From the NCBI GenBank assembly GCA_963667715.1, contig OY763926.1, forward strand, positions 868,001-932,000: DNA of 64,000 nt. Reading direction: 5' to 3'. The notes beneath the pieces were generated by a model, which did not search any database, was not told the DNA's origin, and saw only the letters and a list, made by a program, of their open reading frames with translations. Shown here piece after piece: positions 28,247 to 37,040 of this stretch. The stretch is from JAFGDI01 sp963667715 (GTDB taxonomy: Bacteria; Planctomycetota; Phycisphaerae; Sedimentisphaerales; SM23-30). The first letter of the stretch is position 1, and each line of letters opens with the position of its first letter. The translations under genes and the position numbers were made by a program.

Positions 28247-29623
28247 ATGGCTGACATTCTGGTTGTTGATGACATGGAGTTAATGCGAGATTCGCTGGAA
28301 GCGATCCTTGCGCGAGCTGGCCACAGGGTAACAGCGTGCGAGGATGCCGTGATCGCGCTGGATAAGCTCAAAAACACATCTTTTGACCTGATAATAACCG
28401 ATCTGAAAATGCCCAAGGTTGACGGCATAGCATTTATGGACAGGGTAAAGTCCATGAACTGCGACATTCCCATAATTATGATGACTGCACATGCTACCGT
28501 TTCAACAGCGGTTGAGGCAATGCGTAAAGGTGCGTTGGATTATATCCAGAAGCCATTCGATGCAGATGAAATAATTATGCTGGTAGACCGTTCTCTGGAG
28601 CATCGCCGGGTACTTCGTGAAAATGAAGCGTACAAGACCGATGCTCGCGACTGGCAAAAGGGCAGAGAGTTGATCGGAGCAGGTTCCGCTATGCAGGCGG
28701 TTATGACCAAGGTAGCCCAGGTAGCACCAACCAGTGCAACAGTACTGATCCGTGGTGAATGTGGTACCGGTAAGGAAATGATCGCGAGAGCAATTCATTC
28801 ACAGAGCCCACGTACCAATAAGCCAATGTTATGTGTAAATTGTGCGGCATTGAGCAGTTCACTGTTGGAAAGTGAGCTTTTTGGCCATGAAAAAGGGGCT
28901 TTTACAGGAGCTGATAGTGTTCGTAAAGGTCGTTTTGAGCTGGCAGATGGTGGTACCTTACTGCTGGATGAGATCAGTGAGATGGACATGCAGCTGCAGT
29001 CGAAGCTGCTGAGAGTATTGCAGGAACGTGAATTTGAACGTGTAGGTTCAAGTGTTACCAGGCAGGTAAATGTTCGTATTATAGCGACAACTAACCGCGA
29101 CCTTGAGCAATGGGTAGCAGAAAATAAGTTCAGGGAAGACCTGTTCTATCGTCTGAATGTAGTGCCTATTGTACTGCCTCCGCTGCGAGATCGTGGTCGT
29201 GACGATATAAAGAATTTATGTAGTTATTTTCTCGATCGTATAGCGGAGCGTGAAGGATGTCAGCTGCTTTCGGTAAATGATGAGGCTCTTGATCTGCTGG
29301 CTAGATATAACTGGCCGGGCAATGTCAGGGAGCTGGAAAACCTGATGGAGCGAGTAGCTATATTGAGCAGCCAGGAAGTAATAGCACCTGAGCAGATTCA
29401 CCACTGGCTTGACACCAGTAATATTTCAGCAGAGCCAAGTGGAGCTGGGGTTGACACCAATCAGGTCAGGCCATTGGCGGAGCTGGAGCGTGAAGCAATA
29501 GAGCATACATTGGAGAAATTTGACGGCCATCGTCAGAAAACAGCAGAGGCACTAGGTATAGGAATACGTACCTTGGGTCTAAAATTGAAGAAGTGGGCCG
29601 ACGAGGAATTAGCGGTCGGGTAA
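28247..29623 (+). CDS. NtrC-family sigma-54 activator, flagellar
   Basis: A 458-residue response regulator that should activate sigma-54 RNA polymerase. It has a receiver domain (1-120, phospho-acceptor D52 in LIITDLKMPK), an AAA+ domain (about 140-370) and a C-terminal Fis-type helix-turn-helix (TAEALGIGIRTLGLKLKKW). Walker A is GECGTGKE, with Cys where Ser is usual. The sigma-54-contacting loop GAFTGA is exact at 217-222, and R-finger segment FREDLFYRLNV is present. Paired with the kinase upstream and lying 146 bp before a -24/-12 promoter, it most likely controls the flgB operon, as FleR, FlrC or FlgR do elsewhere. Confidence 0.92.
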   Translation: MADILVVDDMELMRDSLEAILARAGHRVTACEDAVIALDKLKNTSFDLIITDLKMPKVDGIAFMDRVKSMNCDIPIIMMTAHATVSTAVEAMRKGALDYIQKPFDADEIIMLVDRSLEHRRVLRENEAYKTDARDWQKGRELIGAGSAMQAVMTKVAQVAPTSATVLIRGECGTGKEMIARAIHSQSPRTNKPMLCVNCAALSSSLLESELFGHEKGAFTGADSVRKGRFELADGGTLLLDEISEMDMQLQSKLLRVLQEREFERVGSSVTRQVNVRIIATTNRDLEQWVAENKFREDLFYRLNVVPIVLPPLRDRGRDDIKNLCSYFLDRIAEREGCQLLSVNDEALDLLARYNWPGNVRELENLMERVAILSSQEVIAPEQIHHWLDTSNISAEPSGAGVDTNQVRPLAELEREAIEHTLEKFDGHRQKTAEALGIGIRTLGLKLKKWADEELAVG

Positions 29624-29769
29624 TTTTTGCCTGTTAAGGCGCAAAAATTGCCGGTTGATAATGTTATTAGCATGTAAATGTTTATAATTACAGGTATTAA
29701 AGTTCTCGATTGGCTTGTGAAAATAAGATTTTAGAGTAAAAAGAAGTAATAATGCGAAAATAGGTAAAA

Positions 29770-29785
29770 TGGTATCGTTTTTGCA
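29770..29785 (+). promoter_or_regulatory. Sigma-54 (-24/-12) promoter for flgB operon
   Basis: TGGTAT-N5-TTGCA gives GG and GC exactly 10 bases apart, the defining spacing for sigma-54. It lies 59 bp before flgB and directly after the sigma-54 activator gene. The transcription start should be near 29796. No other -24/-12 site was found by eye upstream of the later flagellar genes. Confidence 0.8.
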
Positions 29786-29843
29786 TTAGTTAAGCTTGGC
29801 GTGTAGTAACCAAGAAAAAAAACTGGAACAGGAAAGTTAAAAA

Positions 29844-30281
29844 ATGTGGTTTGATAGTATAGTTAGTCGCGGCAGTATGCCGGTATTAGAACAGGTGATG
29901 AGCTTCACAGAAGAGCGTCAGAATGTTCTGGCTGACAATATCAGTAATATTGATACTGTAGACTATCAGATGAAAGATCTTGACGTTGATGCATTTACAG
30001 CAAGTCTTACCGAAGCGATCGAGCGTCGTGCGAGTAAGGGAGCGGCGGCAAGTCTGGAACTCAAAGGAACACGTAACCTTAGCTGGGACAAAGAGGGTCG
30101 TATTAATGCGACAGCGATACCGTCGTCCCCGAAGAATATTCTGTTTCATGATAAAAATAATCGTTCAGTGGAAAACCAAATGGCCGAGATGGCGAAAAAC
30201 GGTATGATGCACAATGTAGCAGTGGAACTGCTCAGAGGTCAGTATACCGGTTTGGAGAAAGCCATACGCGGCACAGTATAA
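29844..30281 (+). CDS. flgB: Flagellar basal-body rod protein FlgB
   Basis: FlgB forms the proximal rod of the flagellum. The 145-residue protein has the rod-protein N-terminal motif (ERQNVLADNISNIDTVDYQ) and a C-terminal helical segment around HNVAVELLRGQYTGLEKAIRG (in part LRGQYTGLEKAIRG). AGGAAAG is about 9 bases before the ATG. It is the first gene behind the -24/-12 promoter and precedes flgC by 24 bp, the usual flgB-flgC-fliE order. Confidence 0.92.
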   Translation: MWFDSIVSRGSMPVLEQVMSFTEERQNVLADNISNIDTVDYQMKDLDVDAFTASLTEAIERRASKGAAASLELKGTRNLSWDKEGRINATAIPSSPKNILFHDKNNRSVENQMAEMAKNGMMHNVAVELLRGQYTGLEKAIRGTV

Positions 30282-30305
30282 GTTTTGTAACTTGAGTAAT
30301 TAAAA

Positions 30306-30704
30306 ATGTTTAATAGCTTAGATATTTCAACATCAGGCCTAGTTGCCCAGCGAATCAGGATGAACACCTGTGCGACTAACCTGGCAAATATAGATTCCGT
30401 AACCAGTCCGGATGGCGGCCCGTTTAAGCGTCGTAGCGTTATCTTTGAATCTGGAATGGATGCAAACGGCGGCAGTTCAGAGGGCGTCAGGGTAAAGAGT
30501 ATCGAAAAGGAAGATACCTTCCGTTTTGAATACGATCCATCTAACCCTTATGCCGACGATCGCGGCTATGTGAAATTGCCAGGAATAGACCCATTTGTTG
30601 AAACAGTAAATATGATGGAAGCACAAAGAGCATATGAGGCTAATTTGGCAGCTGCGGAGGTCAGCAAGTCAATGCTTCAGAGCTCTTTGAAACTTCTCGC
30701 CTGA
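30306..30704 (+). CDS. flgC: Flagellar basal-body rod protein FlgC
   Basis: FlgC is a proximal rod subunit. The 132-residue length is typical. It has SLDISTSGLVAQRIRMNT, then NLANIDSVTSPDGGPFKRR, the YVKLPGIDPFVETVNMMEAQ segment (quoted in part as VETVNMMEAQRAYEAN) and the C-terminal coiled region. The ribosome site is weak (TTGAG). It is spaced 24 bp after flgB and 20 bp before fliE. Confidence 0.94.
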   Translation: MFNSLDISTSGLVAQRIRMNTCATNLANIDSVTSPDGGPFKRRSVIFESGMDANGGSSEGVRVKSIEKEDTFRFEYDPSNPYADDRGYVKLPGIDPFVETVNMMEAQRAYEANLAAAEVSKSMLQSSLKLLA

Positions 30705-30724
30705 TATTTTGAGGAATAAAGGCT

Positions 30725-31042
30725 ATGGTAGACAGACTATATAGTGGTTTGCAAGCTGGCAGGATGATAGACATCAGCCAGCAAAAGAAGAACGCTGGCG
30801 GCAGTGAAGAGGCCGGCAGTGGCGACAATTTTAAGAACCTGTTAATGAAAAGCATTAATGAGGTTAATCGAATGCAGACAGAAGCTGAGCAGGCGACCAC
30901 AGACCTGATGACAGGTAAAACTGATAATCAGGCAGAAGTATTTAATGCGGTGAAGAAAGCCGGAGTTGCTTTTGACGCATTGATGCAGATAAGAAATGAA
31001 CTAATGGATGCATACGATGAAGTTAAGCAGATGAGAATATAA
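30725..31042 (+). CDS. fliE: Flagellar hook-basal body protein FliE
   Basis: FliE joins the MS ring to the rod. The 105-residue protein carries the conserved core NFKNLLMKSINEVNRMQTEA and the C-terminal KAGVAFDALMQIRNELMDAY. GAGGA lies about 8 bases before the ATG. It sits between flgC and fliF, the standard order. Confidence 0.92.
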   Translation: MVDRLYSGLQAGRMIDISQQKKNAGGSEEAGSGDNFKNLLMKSINEVNRMQTEAEQATTDLMTGKTDNQAEVFNAVKKAGVAFDALMQIRNELMDAYDEVKQMRI

Positions 31043-31117
31043 TTCTTATCTAAAATAAAGTCGGCAGGATGCCGTAGTGTAAATGTGACCTGATCTGTAA
31101 AACAGGAAGTTGTTAAG

Positions 31118-32833
31118 ATGGGCTTTTTTAACAGAGTAATAGCGATAATAAAGAAATATACCGCTAATCTGAACAAGACAGAGCGTGCCTTGTTTGGAAT
31201 GATAGCGGTAATAATGGTTATTGCATTTTTCTGGGCGGCACAGGTCGCATCTCAGAAAGAGATGGTACCGCTACTCGATCAGAACATAAGTGAAGATCAG
31301 GTAAAGACCATAGTGAACAAGCTCAACTTCTGGGGTATGGAAGAAGATTATGAGCTAAAAGGCAACGAGATATTGGTGCCAAAGACTCAGCGTTGGAAGA
31401 TTTTCTATAAATTGACTGAGGCAGAGGCAATGCCACAGGATATATCAGTTGGTTTTGAAAGACTTCTGGAAGATGATAATGTATTTACATCTGACGCAGC
31501 TCGCAAAGATAAAAAGCAGATCATTCTTCAGGTCGAACTGGCTCGTGGTATCGAGACATTCAGTGGAGTGTCAAAAGCAACAGTAATTATCAATCCTGGT
31601 AATGAACGCAAACTTCTTAATATAACCCCCGAATCAAGTGCCGCGGTAATTATCGAGTCTGACGGCCGTTTAGGTAATAAGAAAAACACAGCATCGTCTG
31701 TAGCTGCTTTGGTTTCAGGTGCTGTGAACAGACTAAAGCGTGAAAACGTGAAGGTTGTTATCGACGGCAGTGCGATCAATATCGCACCGGACGGCGAAGA
31801 GTATGACTCAGATGTGGTTGAAGCATTGGCAAAAGTTGAAAACTACTATATGGGCAAGATCTACGATGTTGTGAAGCGTTTTTCGCCAGATGCGGCAGTG
31901 GTAGTTGACCTGAAGCTGGATAAGTCACGTCGTACCGAAGAGACCAGCAAGGTATTGAAAGACGGCGAAGGCACAGTTATCTACGATGTTAATAAAAAGA
32001 CAGTTGAAGATAACAGTACTAATCGTGATGTTAATAATGAACCCGGTCTGGTGGCAAACGCATCTAATAATAATGCCAGTAACAATGTTACCAGTGCCCA
32101 GACCTCAGAAGTAACTGATACTGAAAAGAACGCATTGCCAGGTCATTCTCATACAGTAGTAGAGACCCCTCCGGGCGAAGTGCCACTGGCGAGCAGGACA
32201 GCGACAGTTATGCTGCCGTGGTCATATTTTAAGGGAGTGGCAATAGCTCGTTTAGGTTTGTCAGGTGATGTTACAGTAGATCAGGTCAACCAGATCGTAC
32301 CGGAAGAAGTAGCAAGGATCAAGAAGATGATCCTGCCGGCGATGGGGTTAACTGACGATATGTATGTAGATAATGTAACAGTTGACTACTTCTGGGGTGA
32401 TGATGTTACCTCAGCACTAGCATCTGGCGGAGGAGCAGGGGCAGCAGGAGCGATAGCCGGCGGAGGCGATCAGGTAGCTGGTATGTCAGTTGCGTCGATC
32501 ATGACCCAGTACGGCAAGCATATTGCGATATCAGCACTAGCCTTTTTCGCCATAATCATGGCATTGGTACTGGTACGTAAAGCGGTTGGCCCGCCAGAGA
32601 TAATAATAGAAGAAGATGAGCCGGAGAATATGGTTGGCAGAGATCCAATTGATGCATTCAGTATCGAAGATGCTAACCTAGACGGTGAAGATGGTTCGCT
32701 GTTGGCAGGTCTTGAGCTAGGCGAAGAAGCGGTAAGAAGTCAGCAGATTTTGGAACAGATCAGAAGTCTGGTCTCAGACAATCCAGATATGGCTGCTGGC
32801 TTGTTAAGCAAGTGGATCAAGCAGGGTACATAA
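31118..32833 (+). CDS. fliF: Flagellar MS-ring protein FliF
   Basis: FliF builds the MS ring, the first flagellar structure, in the inner membrane. The 571-residue protein has membrane helices near 24-44 and 465-485. Between them are ring-building motifs: VELARGIETFSGVSKATVII and the region of TASSVAALVSGAVNRLKREN. A low-complexity Asn/Ser-rich insert lies near 295-330, and a Gly/Ala-rich stretch (SGGGAGAAGAIAGGGDQ) precedes the second helix. The cytoplasmic C-terminus ends LSKWIKQG, the usual FliG-binding tail. Confidence 0.95.
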   Translation: MGFFNRVIAIIKKYTANLNKTERALFGMIAVIMVIAFFWAAQVASQKEMVPLLDQNISEDQVKTIVNKLNFWGMEEDYELKGNEILVPKTQRWKIFYKLTEAEAMPQDISVGFERLLEDDNVFTSDAARKDKKQIILQVELARGIETFSGVSKATVIINPGNERKLLNITPESSAAVIIESDGRLGNKKNTASSVAALVSGAVNRLKRENVKVVIDGSAINIAPDGEEYDSDVVEALAKVENYYMGKIYDVVKRFSPDAAVVVDLKLDKSRRTEETSKVLKDGEGTVIYDVNKKTVEDNSTNRDVNNEPGLVANASNNNASNNVTSAQTSEVTDTEKNALPGHSHTVVETPPGEVPLASRTATVMLPWSYFKGVAIARLGLSGDVTVDQVNQIVPEEVARIKKMILPAMGLTDDMYVDNVTVDYFWGDDVTSALASGGGAGAAGAIAGGGDQVAGMSVASIMTQYGKHIAISALAFFAIIMALVLVRKAVGPPEIIIEEDEPENMVGRDPIDAFSIEDANLDGEDGSLLAGLELGEEAVRSQQILEQIRSLVSDNPDMAAGLLSKWIKQGT

Positions 32834-32863
32834 TATCTCGATCAATTCGGATAAAAACAATAC

Positions 32864-33892
32864 ATGGCTAAAGAAACAGTAGAAAAAATTCATAGCGTAT
32901 CAGGAATGAGGAAGTCTGCAATAATATTTTTGTCGCTGGGCAAAGATATTGCGGCTGACGTTCTTGGTCGTCTGAATCGTCAGGATATTGAGGACGTTTC
33001 GCGTGAACTGGCAGAGCTTGAAGGTGTAAAACCAGACGAGCAGATAGCGGTTCTAGAGGAGTTTTATAACCTGGCAATGGCCCAGACGTATGTGGAGCAG
33101 GGTGGTCTGGCTTATGCTCAGGCACTACTGCAGAAGTCACTACCGCCAGAAGCGGCCGATGATATTATTATGCAGGTTACCCAGACTATCCAGCAGACGC
33201 CATTTCAGTTTCTGGCCAAGGCTGAGCCTGAGAATATTCTGACATTTATTCAGGACGAGCATCCACAGACAATTGCATTGATATTGTCGCATTTGCAGCC
33301 ATTGAAGTCGGCTGAGATTTTGGCTGGGCTGGCCCAGCAGAAGCAGGCAGAGGTAGTAAAGCGTATATCGGCAATGGACCAGACAAACCCAGAGGTTATC
33401 CGAGAGGTGGAGGCTGGTCTGGAGAAACGTCTGGCGGCAGTAGTATCACAGACCTTCGAGAAGGCTGGTGGCGTGGAATCTGCGGCATCAATTTTGAACC
33501 TGGCAGACCGTACAACCGAGAAGGGTATTCTGGAGACTTTGGAAACGGAAGATCCAGATCTGGTCGAACAGATCCGCAGACTTATGTTTGTATTCGAAGA
33601 TATCCTGCTGGTCAACGACAAGGGTATCCAGTCGGTGCTCAAGGAAGTGGAAAACGACGATCTGTCACTTGCACTCAAGACCGCGAGCGAAGATCTGCAG
33701 AACAAGATACTTGGCAATATGTCAGAACGTGCGGCAGATCTGGTCAGAGAAGATATGGAATATATGGGGCCGGTCAGACTCAGCGATGTCGAAACAGCCC
33801 AGCAGAAGATCGTGGATATCGTCAGGCGTCTTGAAGATGCAGGCGAACTGTTCATTCAGGGCCGCGGTGGTGAATCCGAGATCGTGGGTTAA
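32864..33892 (+). CDS. fliG: Flagellar motor switch protein FliG
   Basis: FliG is the rotor protein that contacts MotA. The 342-residue length matches the family. It contains the FliF-binding N-domain, the middle domain motif EHPQTIALILSHLQP, and a C-terminal torque domain with IRRLMFVFEDILLVNDKGIQ and VEDMEYMGPVRLSDVE-like sequence (here REDMEYMGPVRLSDVE). It is 30 bp after fliF. Confidence 0.96.
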   Translation: MAKETVEKIHSVSGMRKSAIIFLSLGKDIAADVLGRLNRQDIEDVSRELAELEGVKPDEQIAVLEEFYNLAMAQTYVEQGGLAYAQALLQKSLPPEAADDIIMQVTQTIQQTPFQFLAKAEPENILTFIQDEHPQTIALILSHLQPLKSAEILAGLAQQKQAEVVKRISAMDQTNPEVIREVEAGLEKRLAAVVSQTFEKAGGVESAASILNLADRTTEKGILETLETEDPDLVEQIRRLMFVFEDILLVNDKGIQSVLKEVENDDLSLALKTASEDLQNKILGNMSERAADLVREDMEYMGPVRLSDVETAQQKIVDIVRRLEDAGELFIQGRGGESEIVG

Positions 33893-34002
33893 TCCTGATT
33901 ATTTTAAGATAATCAGCAAGGAAGTGGAAATTGAATATTATGCAGCCTGATGGGTAATTTATTGCAGGGTCAGAGCTGATATTGTTTTGAGGTTGTTTAC
34001 TG

Positions 34003-35046
34003 ATGACAGTAGTCAAGGCCAGAGATTTAAAGAAAGAGCAGCGAGGCATTGTCTTTGATTTTAAAGATATTGCCGCAGAAGCAAAGGATATGCTTGAGTC
34101 GGCCAAGGCTGAATGTAAGCGTCTGAGAGAAGAGGCTGATAAGGAAATAGCTCAAAAGCGAGAGAAAGTATACAAAGAAGCTTATGACAAGGGTTATGAG
34201 CTGGGCCAGAAAAAAGGTTATGACGATGCTTACGGTCCGGCTGAGAAAAAAGGTTATGACGATGGTCATGCCAAGGCCCTGGAAGAGATAAAACAGCGTT
34301 TTGAAATGCATATTGATGAACCGCTGGCAGATACGAAGAAAATAATTGAATATTTTGATAGCAATAAGACCAGACTGCTATGGGAAGCAGAGCAGTCATT
34401 TGTGGTTCTTGCGATAAAGCTGGCAGAAAAGGTAGTAAGGCGGGAAATTGAATTACGCCCTGAAATAATAAGTGAAACTGTCAGGGGGGCACTGGAAACA
34501 GTTGCCAGGACGACCAATGTTGTGATCAAGGTTAGTCCGGAAGATATATCGATAATAGAGGATCTGAAAGGGTCGCTCAGTGACATACTTGGCCGTTTCA
34601 GCAGTGTGACGATCACACCAGATGAGACGATCAGCCGTGGCGGTTGCGTAGTGCTTACAGAGCGCGGCCGGGTTGATGCCAGGATCGAGACGCAGATCGA
34701 TAGGATAGCTCGAGATATACTTGAGCCGGGAGCGTGCCTTGAGATCGAGGAACAGGAAGAGTCGCTTCCAGTTGACAAGTTAATAGGAGAGACATCACAG
34801 CAGGAACAAGAACCTGAGGCAATTGAAGAGGTTATAGAAGAGACAGAAAAGGAATTGCCGCAGGAAGCTGTTGTCCAAGAGCAGCCTGAGCTAGAAGTAG
34901 AAGAACCAGTTGAGGAAGCGGTAACGGAAATGCCGGAATCGGCAGAAGACGTTTCGCAAGAGCTGGAACCTGAAACTCCGATCGATCAGGCGGAATCGCT
35001 CAGACAGCAGATGAAAGAACAAAGTGATCCTCAAGATGAGTCTTAG
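34003..35046 (+). CDS. fliH: Flagellar assembly protein FliH with acidic C-terminal extension
   Basis: FliH regulates the FliI ATPase. The 347-residue protein has an N-terminal charged coiled coil, a run of GYELGQKKGYDDA and GYDDGHAKALEE-type repeats (about 65-95), and the conserved C-domain with LAIKLAEKVVRREIELRPE and ISRGGCVVLTERGRVDARIE. FliH usually ends soon after this (about 240 residues). Here about 100 further residues follow, nearly all Glu, Gln, Pro and Val (EEVIEETEKELPQEAV and similar). That tail is low in complexity and probably disordered. The gene is 110 bp after fliG. Confidence 0.87.
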   Translation: MTVVKARDLKKEQRGIVFDFKDIAAEAKDMLESAKAECKRLREEADKEIAQKREKVYKEAYDKGYELGQKKGYDDAYGPAEKKGYDDGHAKALEEIKQRFEMHIDEPLADTKKIIEYFDSNKTRLLWEAEQSFVVLAIKLAEKVVRREIELRPEIISETVRGALETVARTTNVVIKVSPEDISIIEDLKGSLSDILGRFSSVTITPDETISRGGCVVLTERGRVDARIETQIDRIARDILEPGACLEIEEQEESLPVDKLIGETSQQEQEPEAIEEVIEETEKELPQEAVVQEQPELEVEEPVEEAVTEMPESAEDVSQELEPETPIDQAESLRQQMKEQSDPQDES

Positions 35047-35133
35047 CAGTAGGGCTTGTTGCCCAAAATAAAAAATCAGATTATTGTGTAACTTATATAC
35101 CAGAATATTTGAGATGGTTGGCAAAGTTATAAC

Positions 35134-35163
35134 AAGAATCACAAGCAAGGATGCTTATGCTAC
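35134..35163. repeat. REP-like palindromic repeat, copy 2
   Basis: This 30-base element matches 19360-19389 at 28 positions. It lies in the 153-bp fliH-fliI gap. It is flanked by GGGCTTGTTGCCC (35052-35064) and by GGGCAACAGTCCC (about 35168-35180), which are near-inverted copies, so the repeat may be part of a larger element of about 130 bp. Confidence 0.72.
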
Positions 35164-35199
35164 TCATGGGCAACAGTCCCAGTTTTTGGTACTATAGAA

Positions 35200-36558
35200 A
35201 TGCAAACAGTATTTAAGGACAACTGGAAATTCCGATTGGAATCAGCTGATAGGATCATGCCGTTGGAGCTTACAGGTATGGTAACTGGAATGGCTGGGCT
35301 TACGATCGAAGTAAGTGACTTTCCGGCACCAGTTGGCGCGGCATGTTTGATCTGTACCAAGACAGCGGGTCGTATAGATGCAGAAGTAATCGGTTTTCGG
35401 GGTGAGATAGCTATTTTAATGCCGTTAGGTGAAATGGCTGGTATTGCCGGAGGAGACCGGGTTATATGTATGTCATCACGGCGTACAATACCGCTGGGTG
35501 ATAATCTGCTGGGCAGAGTGATCGACACATCTGGTATGCCCTTAGATGGAAAAGGGCCGCTACTTTGTCAGGTGAATGCAAATGTTGAGGCGAATCCACT
35601 TCGACCGCTGGAGCGGACGAGGATAAGCCGTCCGGTAAGTACCGGTATAAAGGCAATTGATGGCCTGATGACATGCGGCGGTGGCCAGAGAATGGGTATA
35701 TTTGCGGGTCCTGGTGTTGGAAAAAGTGTGCTAATGGGCATGATCGCCAAGTATACTTCTGCAGATGTTAACGTTATCGCATTGATCGGTGAGCGTGGCC
35801 GTGAGGTACGTGAGTTTATAGAACGTGATCTGGGCCCGGAAGGGTTGGCAAGGTCAGTTGTGGTAGTAAGTACCTCAGATGAGCCTGCTCCGGTAAGAGT
35901 TCGCTGTGGCTTTGCGGCCTGTACAATTGCAGAATATTTTCGTGATCAGGGCAAAGATGTACTAATGCTGATGGACTCATCGACACGTATCGCGATGGCA
36001 CAGCGTCAGATCGGTCTGGCGATGGGAGAGCCGCCAGCAACCAAAGGATATACGCCAAGTGTGTTTTCGGTATTACCTCGACTGCTGGAAAGATGCGGTC
36101 GCGGGCCAAGCGGAAGTATAACCGGTTTTTATACCGTTCTGGTTGAAGGTGATGACCTGAGTGACCCGATCGCAGATGCGATGCGAAGTATTCTCGATGG
36201 TCATTTATGGCTGAGCAGAGATCTGGCAAACAGAGGGCATTATCCGGCGATAGATATTTTGGAAAGTATCAGTCGTGTGATGAGTGATATTGTTGATGAT
36301 GATCATAAGGCTGCGGCTCGGCTGGTAACCCGGCTGGTGGCATTGTACAAGGATATTGAAGATCTGGTTAATATTGGAGCTTATGCTCCTGGCACCAATC
36401 CGGAATTTGATATGGCAGTTGCGATGCGAGATGATATTAATATATTTTTACAGCAGGATGTAAATAAGAAAATGTCTTATGATCAGACGGTTGCTGACCT
36501 GACCCAGCTAATAGCGAGGATCGAGATAGCGGCCAATAATAAGAAAGGCTTTAAGTGA
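35200..36558 (+). CDS. fliI: Flagellum-specific ATP synthase FliI
   Basis: FliI is the ATPase of the flagellar type III export apparatus. The 452-residue protein has Walker A GPGVGKS (170-176), the ALIGERGREVREF motif, Walker B VLMLMDSSTRIAMAQRQI and the family signature PPATKGYTPSVFSVLPRLLE. The ATG at 35200 is preceded by a weak ribosome site. It is 153 bp after fliH because of the inserted repeat element, and 6 bp before fliJ. Confidence 0.96.
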   Translation: MQTVFKDNWKFRLESADRIMPLELTGMVTGMAGLTIEVSDFPAPVGAACLICTKTAGRIDAEVIGFRGEIAILMPLGEMAGIAGGDRVICMSSRRTIPLGDNLLGRVIDTSGMPLDGKGPLLCQVNANVEANPLRPLERTRISRPVSTGIKAIDGLMTCGGGQRMGIFAGPGVGKSVLMGMIAKYTSADVNVIALIGERGREVREFIERDLGPEGLARSVVVVSTSDEPAPVRVRCGFAACTIAEYFRDQGKDVLMLMDSSTRIAMAQRQIGLAMGEPPATKGYTPSVFSVLPRLLERCGRGPSGSITGFYTVLVEGDDLSDPIADAMRSILDGHLWLSRDLANRGHYPAIDILESISRVMSDIVDDDHKAAARLVTRLVALYKDIEDLVNIGAYAPGTNPEFDMAVAMRDDINIFLQQDVNKKMSYDQTVADLTQLIARIEIAANNKKGFK

Positions 36559-36564
36559 TAGGAG

Positions 36565-37017
36565 ATGAAAAAGTTCGTATTCCGACTTGAGCCTGTTCTG
36601 CGGATAAAAAAGCAGATCGAAGATGAAAAGAAAAGAGCTGTTGGTGTCTTGATGTCTGAGATTAATAGTCAACAGCAACAGGCTTTGGAAATTAACCAGG
36701 CAATAATTCAGCAGGGTAATGTTCTAAAGGGCAAGCTCCAGAATGGAGAAGTTGATACCGGCTGGATAACATACTATCAGAGATATGTAACTGATATGCG
36801 AGGCGAGATAGCTCGTAAAGTGCAGAAGGTGACAGATATCCAGAAGGATTTGCAAGCGGCAAGGAAAGCTCTGGCAGATGCGGCCAAGGAAACCAAGATG
36901 CTGGAGAAGCTAAAGGAAAAGCAATATAAAGAATTCCTTAGCCATATAGATAAACTGGAAAAGAAAGAATTAGACGAAATAGGCGGCCAGATGTATATAA
37001 GGAATATACATAGTTGA
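36565..37017 (+). CDS. fliJ: Flagellar export protein FliJ
   Basis: FliJ is the coiled-coil stalk of the FliI ATPase. The 150-residue protein starts FRLEPVLRIKKQIEDEKKR, the typical FliJ opening, and is a continuous antiparallel coiled coil rich in Lys, Gln and Glu. TAGGAGATG places the ribosome site very close to the ATG. It follows fliI by 6 bp. Confidence 0.85.
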   Translation: MKKFVFRLEPVLRIKKQIEDEKKRAVGVLMSEINSQQQQALEINQAIIQQGNVLKGKLQNGEVDTGWITYYQRYVTDMRGEIARKVQKVTDIQKDLQAARKALADAAKETKMLEKLKEKQYKEFLSHIDKLEKKELDEIGGQMYIRNIHS

Positions 37018-37040
37018 GCGAAAATGCCTGACGATATACT

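Noticed and set aside
33250..33855. 201-codon open frame on the minus strand inside fliG
   Set aside because: It is antisense to a clearly conserved gene, Ser-rich and without a ribosome site; a shadow of fliG codon use.
34200..34290. Short internal DNA repeats that might suggest an array
   Set aside because: They encode repeated GYDD/KKGY units of FliH and are in frame; no CRISPR-like repeat-spacer structure is present in the window.
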